A stretch of DNA of 64,000 nucleotides from Streptomyces albus subsp. albus (lineage in GTDB: Bacteria; Actinomycetota; Actinomycetes; Streptomycetales; Streptomycetaceae), in contig NZ_JOID01000012.1 of the NCBI RefSeq assembly GCF_000719865.1, forward strand, positions 106,580 to 170,579, given 5' to 3'. Under the pieces are notes generated by a model. It worked only from the letters and a program-made list of their open reading frames with translations. It did not search any database and was not told the DNA's origin. This document shows, piece after piece, positions 8,154 through 16,224 of the stretch. A program made the position numbers and the translations under genes. Numbering within the stretch: position 1 is the stretch's first letter; the number at the start of each line of letters is the position of its first letter.

Positions 8154-9128
8154 TCAGCCGTCCTGCTCCGTCTTTCCCGGCACCGGTACCGACACGGACG
8201 CCGACACCGCCGCCGGCACCTGCGCCGGAGCGGCGCTCCCCGCCGCGTCCCGGGTGAGCAGCCGCCGGCGGCGCCACAGCACCAGCGGCACCGCACCGGC
8301 GAACCCGAGGGCAGCGGGGGCCGCCCCGGTGGCCACGGCGTTCAGCCCGCTCTGGTCGTAGGTGTCCGGGACCGGCAGGGTGGACCAGCGGTCCAGCGGC
8401 CAGGCCACGACCACCGCACGTCCGACCACCTCGTCGACCGGAACGGTGCCGTTCCCCGGAAGGTCCTGGTGGTAGCGGGAGTCGAGGGAGTTCTGACGGT
8501 GGTCACCCATCACCCAGATCCGGCCCTCCGGAATCTTGATGGGGCCGAACTCCTTGTCCCCGCACGGGGTGTCGCCGGGGTACAGATACGTCTCGTCGAG
8601 CGCCTTGCCGTTGACCTCGACGGGACCGGTCTTCTTGCACTCGACGGTGTCACCGCCCACCCCGATGACCCGCTTGATCAGGTCCTTGTCCTCCGCAGAG
8701 GGCATCAGCCCGACGGCGCTCAGCACATTGCGCACCGCGGAGGCGACCGGACCGGACTCGGTCTCCGGCATCTCCCCGAGCCAGCGGCCCGGGTCGTGGA
8801 AGACGACGACCTCCCCGCGCTCGGGCTCGGAGCCGAACCACGGGGTCAGCTTGTCCACGAGCACCCGGTCCCCGCGCTGCAGGGTGTTCTGCATCGAGTC
8901 GGAGGGGATCGAGAAGGCCTGCAGCAGGAAGGTCTTGATGAGAAGAGCCAGGAGCAGCGCGATCCCGATGAGGATCGGCAGTTCCTTCCAGAAGGAACGA
9001 GGCTTCTTCCCTCTCACCGCGTCTTCCTCACCGCCGTCTCCGTCTGCGGAGCGCTCCCCGTCCTCCGGGCGCTCCTCGGGTTCGTCCTGACCGGTTCGTG
9101 CGCCGACGGCCACGTCCCCCACATCCAC
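8154..9128 (-). CDS. sipY: type I signal peptidase
   Basis: The 324-residue protein has a long acidic N-terminal cytoplasmic region (about 45 residues), then a membrane segment LPILIGIALLLALLIKTF. The catalytic Ser is in PSDSMQNT, the Lys in LIKRVIGVGGD, and box E is WVMGDHRQNSLDSRYH. A C-terminal hydrophobic segment (ALGFAGAVPLVLW) followed by RRRR suggests a second membrane anchor. The start is uncertain: GTG 9128 is used, with GTG 9122 equally possible behind GAGGAG. Either way the 5' end overlaps the sipX reading frame by about 100 nt. A 58-bp gap separates it from sipZ. Confidence 0.9.
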   Translation of the reverse strand: MDVGDVAVGARTGQDEPEERPEDGERSADGDGGEEDAVRGKKPRSFWKELPILIGIALLLALLIKTFLLQAFSIPSDSMQNTLQRGDRVLVDKLTPWFGSEPERGEVVVFHDPGRWLGEMPETESGPVASAVRNVLSAVGLMPSAEDKDLIKRVIGVGGDTVECKKTGPVEVNGKALDETYLYPGDTPCGDKEFGPIKIPEGRIWVMGDHRQNSLDSRYHQDLPGNGTVPVDEVVGRAVVVAWPLDRWSTLPVPDTYDQSGLNAVATGAAPAALGFAGAVPLVLWRRRRLLTRDAAGSAAPAQVPAAVSASVSVPVPGKTEQDG

Positions 9129-10128
9129 TCCTCACTCCGCACTGCCGCTTGGCCCGCGCACGGCGCAGGCCCACCACTCCCATAACGAGCGGGAGTTCCG
9201 CAGGGATCGGGAGATGGATCATCGCTTGTCGTTCCCGGGCCGGCTCGGGCCCGGAGACCCCAGTATGGGCCCCTGGCCTGTCACTCCGCGGAACCAGGGC
9301 GGCCGCGGGTGTCGCCGCGCCGCTCCGGTCGGGCACCGAGGCGTAGGTCTCCTGCTCCTCCAGCCCGCTCCAGTGGTCGAACGGCCAGGCGATCCACAGG
9401 GCCCTGCCCACCACCAGGTCCTCCGGGACCGTACCGTTCGCGGTCTCCTGCAGATGGAAGCGGGAGTCCGCCGAGTTCGACCGGTGGTCTCCCATGACGA
9501 AGAGCCGGCCCGCCGGGACCGACACCTCGAACCGCTGCTCGGAGGGTGAGTTGCCGGGGTGGAGATACGGTTCGTTGATCGCCGTGTCGTTGACGGTGAC
9601 GCGGCCGTCCGGATCGCAGCACCGCACGGTGTCCCCGCCGACCGCGACGACCCGCTTGATCAGGTCCTGCTCGTCGTCCGAGGGCAGCAGGCCGATGAAG
9701 GTCAGCAGCTGCTTCCCCTGCTTGATCCCCACCGGGTCCTCCTCGGTGCTGATCTGCTCCCCCTCCAGCCATCCGCCCGGATCCTTGAAGACCACGACGT
9801 CCCCCCGCTGCGGCTTCGAGCCGAACCACGGCGTCAGCTTGTCCACCAGCACCCGGTCGCCGATCTGGATGGTCTGCTCCATCGAGCCCGAGGGAATGAC
9901 GAACGCCTGCACGAGGAAGGTCTTGAGCCCCAGTGCGATCAGCACGGCCACGGTGATGAGGATCGGCACCTCCCGGATGGCCGAGCGCCGGCGACGGCGC
10001 TTGATGCGCTGGGCGGCCCGGCGCCGTTCGGCCCGCCCGCCGGTCAGCCGCCCGCCCGTGGGACGCGAGCCCGTGGGCAGGCGCATGTCGCGGTCGGGGC
10101 CGCCCCGGGGTTTTCCGCGGTTACCCAT
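9028..10128 (-). CDS. sipX: type I signal peptidase with C terminus running into sipY
   Basis: At 366 residues this is the longest of the four paralogues. Catalytic elements are complete: a membrane segment EVPILITVAVLIALGLKTFL, PSGSMEQT (Ser), LIKRVVAVGGD (Lys) and FVMGDHRSNSADSRFH. After a weak C-terminal hydrophobic patch (ELPLVMGVVGL), the last ~35 residues are extremely Arg/Gly-rich and are read in a second frame over the 5' end of sipY. This tail looks non-native and may reflect a lost stop or a frameshift near 9130-9200. The ATG at 10128 overlaps the sipW stop by 8 nt. Confidence 0.88.
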   Translation of the reverse strand: MGNRGKPRGGPDRDMRLPTGSRPTGGRLTGGRAERRRAAQRIKRRRRRSAIREVPILITVAVLIALGLKTFLVQAFVIPSGSMEQTIQIGDRVLVDKLTPWFGSKPQRGDVVVFKDPGGWLEGEQISTEEDPVGIKQGKQLLTFIGLLPSDDEQDLIKRVVAVGGDTVRCCDPDGRVTVNDTAINEPYLHPGNSPSEQRFEVSVPAGRLFVMGDHRSNSADSRFHLQETANGTVPEDLVVGRALWIAWPFDHWSGLEEQETYASVPDRSGAATPAAALVPRSDRPGAHTGVSGPEPARERQAMIHLPIPAELPLVMGVVGLRRARAKRQCGVRSGCGGRGRRRTNRSGRTRGAPGGRGALRRRRRR

Positions 10129-10918
10129 GGCCGCCTCCCCGCCCGGCGGCCGGCGCGTCGGGCACGCGTGCGAAACCGTCCGGTGTGGTGAGGGACGTCC
10201 AGTGCCGGGCCGGCCATCCGATCCAGTCGGCCCTGCCGATCACCCGGCTGACGGGTACCGTGCCGCCGCCGGGCTCACCGAGATGGTCGCGGGAGTCGCG
10301 GGAGTCGCTGCGGTGGTCGCCCATGACCCAGAGTCTGCCCAATGGCACGACGATGTCGAAGGGCACCTGGGACGGGCTGTCGCCCGGTAGCAGATAGTCC
10401 TCGTCGAGGGCCACGCCGTTCACCTTGATCCTTCCCCGCTCGTCACAGCAGGTGACCCGGTCACCGCCGATGCCCACCACGCGCTTGACGTAGTCGGTCT
10501 CGTCCGGCTCCGCGAGTCCCACGGCGGCTGCCGCCTCACGCAGCAGTCCGGTCAGCACGCCACCGGAGCGCCCGTCGTGGACGAACGAACCGGTGCCGTC
10601 GAAGACCACTACGTCTCCGCGGCCCGGTTCGTTGCCGAATCCGTAGGCGAGCTTGTTCACGAGCACGCGGTCGCCGGTCCGGAGCGTGGGCTCCATCGAG
10701 CCGCTGGGAATGAGGAAGGGCTGTACGACCCAGGCGCTGAGCAGGAGGACTCCGGCGACGGAGAGGGCGACCAGGCCCCCGACCCGCCGCCACGAAACGC
10801 GGCCGGAGCGCCGCGCCGGGCCCTCCGGGCCGGAACGCGCCGAGCGCGACCGCGGCTGCCGCCCCTCGGGGGATGCGGCAGAGCGGTCGCGCTCGGAAAG
10901 GTGTTCGTCGGTGTCCAT
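10121..10918 (-). CDS. sipW: type I signal peptidase (first of the sip cluster)
   Basis: The 265-residue protein has a charged N terminus, one membrane segment (GGLVALSVAGVLLLSAWVV), the catalytic Ser in PSGSMEPT, the Lys in YVKRVVGIGGD and box E WVMGDHRSDSRDSRDH. Unlike its neighbours it shows no hydrophobic C-terminal segment, ending in a Gly/His tail. It is the first sip gene after rplS, which lies 48 bp upstream on the same strand, so sip transcription may partly come from the ribosomal-protein promoter. The sip cluster is a Streptomyces hallmark and the enzymes overlap in substrate range. Confidence 0.92.
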   Translation of the reverse strand: MDTDEHLSERDRSAASPEGRQPRSRSARSGPEGPARRSGRVSWRRVGGLVALSVAGVLLLSAWVVQPFLIPSGSMEPTLRTGDRVLVNKLAYGFGNEPGRGDVVVFDGTGSFVHDGRSGGVLTGLLREAAAAVGLAEPDETDYVKRVVGIGGDRVTCCDERGRIKVNGVALDEDYLLPGDSPSQVPFDIVVPLGRLWVMGDHRSDSRDSRDHLGEPGGGTVPVSRVIGRADWIGWPARHWTSLTTPDGFARVPDAPAAGRGGGHG

Positions 10919-10966
10919 CGCCCCAAAAGCCTAACCGGCCGGGCCGGGTGGACTTCCGGCGAAGAT

Positions 10967-11311
10967 TCAGCTGCGCTTCTCCTTGATCTTCGCGGCCTTG
11001 CCGCGGAGCTCGCGCAGGTAGTACAGCTTGGCGCGGCGGACGTCACCGCGGGTCACGACCTCGATCTTCTCGACGATCGGGGTGTGCACCGGGAAGGTGC
11101 GCTCCACACCGACGCTGAAGCTGACCTTGCGGACCGTGAAGGTCTCGCGCACTCCGGAGCCCTGACGGCGGATGACGACGCCCTTGAACTGCTGGACACG
11201 GGAGCGGTTGCCCTCGATGACGCGGACGTGGACGTTCACGGTGTCGCCGGGGCGGAACGCGGGGACGTCGCTGCGCAGCGATGCGGAGTCGACGCTGTCG
11301 AGAAGGTTCAT
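10967..11311 (-). CDS. rplS: 50S ribosomal protein L19
   Basis: The 114-residue protein starts [20 protein letters not shown] and includes [20 protein letters not shown] and [20 protein letters not shown], the core of bL19, which lies at the interface of the two ribosomal subunits. ATG 11311 follows GAGGAAAG on the minus strand and gives the normal family length; the longer reading frame upstream has no support. It follows trmD, as in most bacteria. Confidence 0.98.
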   Translation of the reverse strand: MNLLDSVDSASLRSDVPAFRPGDTVNVHVRVIEGNRSRVQQFKGVVIRRQGSGVRETFTVRKVSFSVGVERTFPVHTPIVEKIEVVTRGDVRRAKLYYLRELRGKAAKIKEKRS

Positions 11312-11459
11312 GACCGTCTGCTTTCCTCGCCGATGCCACAGGTCATCAGCGGTACGTAAGGGTGCGAGATGCGGGGTGCCGCCGGTTCCGGCGGTGAGTG
11401 CGGCGGGCGGGCGTCGTTCCCCCTGTGGCAGGGGCGCGCGCCGGACGCACAACAGCGGC

Positions 11460-12275
11460 TCATTCTTCCACGGGGGTGGGCGCCCGCCCAAATCGGCCGT
11501 CCGCCGTCACGTCCCAGCCGAGTTCGGCGAGGATCCTGCGGTCGTCCTGGTCGAACGCGGCGGGGTCCCGGCCGGCGATCAGATCGGGCCGGTTGCCGGC
11601 CGTGCGGCGCAGGGCCTCGTCGCGCCGCCAGCGGGCGATCCGGCCGTGGTGGCCGCTGAGCAGCACCTCGGGGATGCCGCGGCCGCGCCATACGGGCGGC
11701 TTGGTGTAGACGGGTCCCTCGAGCAGTCCGGCCATCCCGCCGGGCGCGAAGGAGTCGTCGCGGTGGGATTCCGCGTTGCCGAGCACCCCGGGGAGGAGCC
11801 GGGCGATCGCCTCGGTCATCACCAGCACGGGTGCCTCGCCGCCGGCCAGGACGTAGTCACCGATGGAGACCTCCAGCAGCTCGTACTCGCCCGCGTACTC
11901 CTCGACGACCCGCCGGTCGATGCCCTCGTAACGGGCCGGGGTGAAGACGAGCCAGGGCCGCTCCGCGAGCCGGACGGCCAGCTCCTGGGTGAACGGCTCG
12001 CCGCCGGGGGTGGGAACGACGATGACCGGCCGCTCCCCCTCGGCGCCCGAGGCGATGACGGCGTCGAGCGCCTCCCCCCACGGCTCCGGCTTCATGACCA
12101 TGCCGGGGCCACCGCCGTACGGGGTGTCGTCCACGGTGTTGTGCCGGTCGTGCGTCCACTCCCGCAGGTCGTGCACCCGGACGTCGAGCTGCCCGCGGGC
12201 CCGGGCCTTCCCGACCAGGGAGAGGTTCAGCGGTTCCAGGTACTCCGGGAAGATGGTGACGACGTCGAGCCTCAT
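11460..12275 (-). CDS. trmD: tRNA (guanine-N1)-methyltransferase
   Basis: The 271-residue enzyme methylates G37 of tRNAs reading CNN codons, using SAM, to prevent +1 frameshifting. Visible marks are [39 protein letters not shown], and the trefoil-knot SAM site with [11 protein letters not shown] and GNAESH. ATG 12275 overlaps the rimM stop by 4 nt (ATGA). The chain is somewhat longer than the E. coli protein at its C-terminal helical domain, as is normal in actinomycetes. Confidence 0.97.
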   Translation of the reverse strand: MRLDVVTIFPEYLEPLNLSLVGKARARGQLDVRVHDLREWTHDRHNTVDDTPYGGGPGMVMKPEPWGEALDAVIASGAEGERPVIVVPTPGGEPFTQELAVRLAERPWLVFTPARYEGIDRRVVEEYAGEYELLEVSIGDYVLAGGEAPVLVMTEAIARLLPGVLGNAESHRDDSFAPGGMAGLLEGPVYTKPPVWRGRGIPEVLLSGHHGRIARWRRDEALRRTAGNRPDLIAGRDPAAFDQDDRRILAELGWDVTADGRFGRAPTPVEE

Positions 12276-12847
12276 GCGCCGGTCCCGTCCTCCGTGCTCG
12301 CCGGCGCGGTCCTCCGGCCGCCCGCGATCTCGGCCCCTGACTCGTCGAGCAGGCCGGGCGGCGGGTCGATCACGGCGCGCTGCTCCGCGAGGTCCACCTC
12401 CGGGACGATCTCGGAGACGAAGGGGATCAGGACCTCGCTGCCGTCGGGCCGCTCCACCACCAGCAGATCCTGGTACGGGAGATGGGAGATCTCGGTGATC
12501 CGACCGACCGCGGTGCCGTCGGTGGTGACCACGTCGAGGTCCATCAGCTGGTGGTCGTAGTACTCGTCCGGGTCCTCCGGAACCTCTTCCGGGTCGACCT
12601 CGGCGATGAGCAGGGTGTTGCGGAGCGCCTCGGCGCCGGTGCGGTCCCGTACGCCGGCGAAGCGCAGCAGCAGGCGGCCGCTGTGCACCCGGCCGGTCTC
12701 GATGGTGAGCGGCCCGGCGGAGGCCGGCTCGGTGGCCAGGACGGCGCCGGGGGCCAGCCGGAGTTCCGGCTCGTCCGTACGCACCTCGACGGTGACCTCG
12801 CCCTTGATTCCGTGGGCGCGGCCGATCCGCGCGACTACCAGCTGCAC
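12272..12847 (-). CDS. rimM: 16S rRNA processing protein RimM
   Basis: The 191-residue protein matures the 3' domain of 16S rRNA together with ribosomal protein uS19. The N-terminal RimM barrel starts [20 protein letters not shown], and the PRC-barrel part contains [13 protein letters not shown] and [17 protein letters not shown]. The GTG at 12847 was chosen because it gives the canonical first residues and follows GAGAGG; the upstream extension is unconserved. It sits in the standard rpsP-khpA-rimM-trmD-rplS order. Confidence 0.96.
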   Translation of the reverse strand: MQLVVARIGRAHGIKGEVTVEVRTDEPELRLAPGAVLATEPASAGPLTIETGRVHSGRLLLRFAGVRDRTGAEALRNTLLIAEVDPEEVPEDPDEYYDHQLMDLDVVTTDGTAVGRITEISHLPYQDLLVVERPDGSEVLIPFVSEIVPEVDLAEQRAVIDPPPGLLDESGAEIAGGRRTAPASTEDGTGA

Positions 12848-13051
12848 TGCGCCTCTCTTTTGCGGCGGGGCCGCCGCCTGTCGCGGTGGCCGCTCACGCC
12901 GCCGTCTTTCCCGGTGGATGGCCGCGGAGCCGGGCCGCTGTCCGCGCGGCACGGTCTCCGTCGCCCTGTTCTGGTCCGCTCTCCCTTACACGGACGGACG
13001 CGGGCCGGGGCGGGCCGTGGCCCTCCCCGGCCCGCGCCGGTGCTGTACTTG

Positions 13052-13294
13052 TCAGCGAACCTGGTCCACGTCGACGAGGTCGACGCGGATACCGCGGCCG
13101 CCGAGGGCGCCCACGACGGTCCGCAGGGCGCGGGCGGTACGGCCGTTGCGACCGATCACCTTGCCGAGGTCCTCGGGGTGCACCCGAACCTCCAGTACCC
13201 GCCCCCGGCGCAGGTTGCGCGAGGCGACCTGCACGTCGTCGGGGTTGTCGACGATGCCCTTCACGAGGTGCTCGAGGGCCTCCTCGAGCATCAT
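13052..13294 (-). CDS. khpA: KH-domain RNA-binding protein (KhpA-like)
   Basis: The 80-residue protein ([20 protein letters not shown] and on) is a single type II KH domain, with the RNA-binding loop GRNG inside LGKVIGRNGRTARALRTVVG. KhpA binds many RNAs and in several Gram-positive bacteria pairs with KhpB to affect cell-wall growth. The start overlaps the rpsP stop (TGATGATG), giving ATG 13294 or 13291 and suggesting coupled translation. A 204-bp gap separates it from rimM. Confidence 0.93.
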   Translation of the reverse strand: MMLEEALEHLVKGIVDNPDDVQVASRNLRRGRVLEVRVHPEDLGKVIGRNGRTARALRTVVGALGGRGIRVDLVDVDQVR

Positions 13295-13743
13295 CAGGCC
13301 TCGGTGGACTCGGCCGACTTGGCGTCCGCCGGAGCGGCAGCCTCATCCGCCTTCTTGTCGGACTTCTTGGCCTTCGGGGTGATCGCCTCACCCTTGGGCT
13401 CGTCACCGGCGTCCTTGGCGGCGGCCTCGAAGAGGGCGCGCTTGTCGGCCTTGGGCGCGGGGACCTGCATCGGCTCGGGGGCCGGGAGGCCCTTGAACTT
13501 CTGCCAGTCACCGGTGACCCGGAGGATGGCCGCGACCGGCTCGGTCGGCTGCGCGCCGACGCTCAGCCAGTACTGGACGCGCTCGGAGTCGACCTCGATG
13601 CGGGACGGGTTCTGCACCGGGTGGTACAGACCGATCTCCTCGATGGCCCGGCCGTCGCGGCGGGTACGGGAGTCGGCGACGATGATGCGGTAGTGAGGCG
13701 ACCGGATCTTGCCCAGGCGCTTCAGCTTGATCTTGACTGCCAC
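13294..13743 (-). CDS. rpsP: 30S ribosomal protein S16
   Basis: The 149-residue protein begins [20 protein letters not shown] and contains [20 protein letters not shown] and [15 protein letters not shown], the conserved core of bS16. A Lys/Ala/Glu-rich tail of about 60 residues follows, longer than the E. coli protein but usual in streptomycetes. The GTG at 13743 follows AGGAGA and gives the conserved N terminus. It leads the processing and ribosomal-protein operon downstream. Confidence 0.97.
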   Translation of the reverse strand: MAVKIKLKRLGKIRSPHYRIIVADSRTRRDGRAIEEIGLYHPVQNPSRIEVDSERVQYWLSVGAQPTEPVAAILRVTGDWQKFKGLPAPEPMQVPAPKADKRALFEAAAKDAGDEPKGEAITPKAKKSDKKADEAAAPADAKSAESTEA

Positions 13744-13920
13744 GGGAGTGGTGTCTCCTGCTCTATGACGTGTTTGAGCATCACGGCCTCCCACGTGGGG
13801 TTGCGGGATTCCGAGCGCTCGATGGACGCGTCAGCCGAGGGAGAGAGGGGTCCGGACCGGCTGCCGAGTACTCAACGGCCCATTCTGCCATACCCCGGAG
13901 GCGCCGCCGCACGCCCCTGC

Positions 13921-13953
13921 GGGCACCCCGGGCACACCCGGGGGCCGGTGCCC
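13921..13953. terminator. GC hairpin downstream of the SprT-like gene
   Basis: Nested inverted repeats form a strong hairpin: an inner stem CCCCGGG / CCCGGGG around the loop CACA, and outer arms GGGCACC / GGTGCCC. It lies 44 bp beyond the stop of the minus-strand gene at 13997-14587 and before the rpsP promoter. No U tract follows, as is common for Streptomyces terminators. Confidence 0.55.
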
Positions 13954-13996
13954 GACGCGCCGGGAGCCGGAGGCGGGGCGGTGCGGTGCGGCGGCG

Positions 13997-14587
13997 TCAG
14001 GCCGCGGCGGCCGCTTCGGGGATTCTGAACGGCTTGCCGCAGCCACCGCAGACGATCGGGGCCTGGGCCAGCACGGACGGCACGACCCGGACGTTGCGCC
14101 CGCAGTCGCACACCGCCTTGACCCGGACTCCGCCGCCGGACGAGCCGTGCCGGGCCGCGGGGCCGCGGAAACTGCGGCCGGCGTCCCCCGCCGTCGCGGC
14201 GGAGTGCGCCTTCAGCGCACGGTTCAGCCGCTCGATGGTGGGCCGGTACCGCCGTTTCGCCTCGGGGGTGAGGACCACCAGCGAGAAGCCGCTGCTGGGA
14301 TGCGGCTCCTCGGAGTGATCGAGCCCGAGCTCCTCGGCCACCGCGAGGAATCTGCGGTTGTGGTAGCGGCCGGCCCGCGAGGTGTCGCGGATACCGCGGG
14401 CGGCGGCGATGCCGTGGACTGCCTCGTGCAGCAGTCGTTCGAAGGAGAGCTCCGCGCCGCAGGCGGACGAGGACTCTCCGATCAGGGATTCGGGCGCGGC
14501 GAGATCCGGCAGCTCGGGGTGGTGCCGTTGAATGTCGGCCCACGCCTGCGCCAGCTCCGCGGCGAGAACAGGTGGTGTCGTGCTCAC
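13997..14587 (-). CDS. SprT-like zinc metalloprotease-fold protein with C-terminal zinc ribbon
   Basis: The product is about 196 residues. The central motif LLHEAVHGIAAARGI has HExxH, and a nearby YHNRRFLAVAEELGL supplies a plausible third metal ligand, as in SprT-like proteins. The C terminus carries CDCG and CGGCG pairs, which fit a zinc ribbon. SprT-type proteases (Spartan in eukaryotes) cut DNA-crosslinked proteins, but bacterial members are poorly studied. The GTG at 14587 is a guess: its ribosome binding site is weak, and GTG 14652 or another upstream start cannot be excluded. The gene is often seen beside rpsP and ffh in streptomycetes. Confidence 0.7.
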   Translation of the reverse strand: MSTTPPVLAAELAQAWADIQRHHPELPDLAAPESLIGESSSACGAELSFERLLHEAVHGIAAARGIRDTSRAGRYHNRRFLAVAEELGLDHSEEPHPSSGFSLVVLTPEAKRRYRPTIERLNRALKAHSAATAGDAGRSFRGPAARHGSSGGGVRVKAVCDCGRNVRVVPSVLAQAPIVCGGCGKPFRIPEAAAAA

Positions 14588-15240
14588 GTCGTGAACAACG
14601 AGCCGGGGCCCCCTGGTGTTCCGATACCGGGCATCCCAAATAATTTGCACGTACCAGTCAGTACAGCGCTGTTGCGGGGCGACGAGGGCGGGTGCGCTGA
14701 TCTGCGGAGAAGTCGTACGGCTCCCAACAACCCGGTACGTACCTACCTGCGCGTAACCCCGGCTCGGGAACAGCCCGTGCGCCTCCCGCCGGTGGCGCCG
14801 CTCCCCGTACACGGCCCCGCCGCGCGTCGAACCGGGCTCGGAGCGGTGGGCCGCGAGGGGCCCGTCGGCGTCCGCGAGCGTACCGGGCCCGTCCTCCTCC
14901 ACCGTACCGGCCCCGCGGGCCCGCGGCTCCCGCACCCGGGGACGGCGTACCCCGCTCCGGGGACGGCGGCGGAAATGCCGCGTCCCGGGCGGAAGCACCC
15001 GTCCGTGGCATGGCGGACTCGGTACGGCGGTGGCACCCTGAGAAGGGAATCGGTGGTCCCCGGGCACGCCGCGAACGGCCGGCAGCGGCGTGCGCCGAGG
15101 GAGCCAGGAACATCGCCGCGCATCCCCGTGGACCCATGGACCAGGCAGCGAAGCGGAGTCCTCCGGCGAGGGGATGGGGTGCGGCTCGACCAGGGGCGGG
15201 CAACCACAGGACTGAGCTCTCGGCGGATTGGGGCGCTTCG
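14588..15240. other. 653-bp non-coding divergent region
   Basis: Between the start of the SprT-like gene and the methyltransferase gene I find no reading frame with both a credible start and a recognisable product, although long open frames exist because of high GC. The region should hold two divergent promoters. A relatively AT-rich stretch near 14590-14720 is the likeliest site of the minus-strand promoter. No clear repeats or RNA genes were seen. Confidence 0.4.
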
Positions 15241-16101
15241 ATGACACCCACGCTCGTACAGCGGCACCACGTCTCCCCCACCCGCGCGCCCGAGGGTGCG
15301 CGGGCCCGTGCGCGGGACTGGGCCGAGATCCAGGAACGGATGCTGGTGCCGCTCTACGAGGCCGTCCACCAACGGCTGGAGACGGGGGCCGGGGACAGGG
15401 TGCTGGGGCTGCGCTGCGGTTCGGGGCTGGCCCTGCTGATGGCGGCCGGCCGCGGGGCCGCCGTCACGGGCACGGACCCGGACCCGTACCGGCTCGCGCT
15501 GGCCCGCAAGCGGCTGGCGCCGGACTCCGCGGAGCACCCGCCGGGCGGCGCGCCGCGCCTGTACGAGGGCGGGCCGGAGGCCATCGCGGAGGACGGGCGG
15601 CCGTTCACGCTCGTGACCGTCTTCGACCCGCAGTCGTGCGCCGACGAGGATCTGGGGCCGGCCCTGACCGCGGCGACGGCTCTCGCCGAGCGCGGCAGCC
15701 CGGTGGTGCTCACGGGCTGGGGACCGCCCGAGCGCTGCGCGACCTCCTCGGTGCTGCGGGTGGCGACCCGGCTGGCAGGCCGCCCGCCGGCGCTCGGCCC
15801 CGGCTATGGGGACGCGCCGGGCCGGCGGCGGTCTTACGGGCGCGATGCCCTGGAGGAGTCGGCGCACCGGGCCGGACTGCGGCCGGACGGTTCGGGGCGC
15901 GTCTCCTGTCCGTTCGGCTACGCCGACCTGGACAGCGCCGTGCGCGGACTGCTCTCCACCGGGCTGTTCGACGAGGCGGTGGCGGCCACGGACGGCGACC
16001 AGGTCGAGAAGGAGCTCACCGAGGCGCTGCACCAGCACCGCCGGCCGGACGGCACGGTGTGGATGCCGAACGTCTTCCGCTACCTCGTCGCCCGGGTCTG
16101 A
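15241..16101 (+). CDS. SAM-dependent methyltransferase-like protein
   Basis: The 286-residue protein has a class I methyltransferase fold: motif I VLGLRCGSGLALLMAAGRG at about residues 54-72, an acidic residue after the next strand (TGTDPDPYRLALARKRL), and a later PVVLTGWGPPERC. The N terminus RDWAEIQERMLVPLYEAVHQ resembles many small-molecule or peptide methyltransferases. The usual DxGxG motif I reads LRCGSG, so the first acidic residue is missing. No substrate is evident. ATG 15241 gives the expected family N terminus. It stands alone on the plus strand, converging on ffh. Confidence 0.75.
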   Translation: MTPTLVQRHHVSPTRAPEGARARARDWAEIQERMLVPLYEAVHQRLETGAGDRVLGLRCGSGLALLMAAGRGAAVTGTDPDPYRLALARKRLAPDSAEHPPGGAPRLYEGGPEAIAEDGRPFTLVTVFDPQSCADEDLGPALTAATALAERGSPVVLTGWGPPERCATSSVLRVATRLAGRPPALGPGYGDAPGRRRSYGRDALEESAHRAGLRPDGSGRVSCPFGYADLDSAVRGLLSTGLFDEAVAATDGDQVEKELTEALHQHRRPDGTVWMPNVFRYLVARV

Positions 16102-16138
16102 GCCCGGGAACGAGGGGCGAGGACCGAGGGGAGGAGGC

Positions 16139-16155
16139 AGGGCTCGAGGAGCCCT
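16139..16155. terminator. short hairpin between convergent genes
   Basis: A 7-bp stem, AGGGCTC and GAGCCCT around a GAG loop, lies between the convergent ends of the methyltransferase gene and ffh. A second repeat, CCCGGG / CCCGGG at 16091-16108, spans the methyltransferase stop codon. Either could slow polymerase from both sides, but neither is followed by a T-rich run. Confidence 0.4.
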
Positions 16156-16224
16156 CGTCCTTCCGGCGTTCAGGCGGCACTTCGCCCGGCCGGCCCTGCC
16201 CCGGCCGACCGGCCGGGCCGGGCG

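Noticed and set aside
14588..15240. Possible hidden gene in the 653-bp gap
   Set aside because: Open frames exist in both strands but none has a ribosome binding site plus recognisable domain or consistent codon bias.
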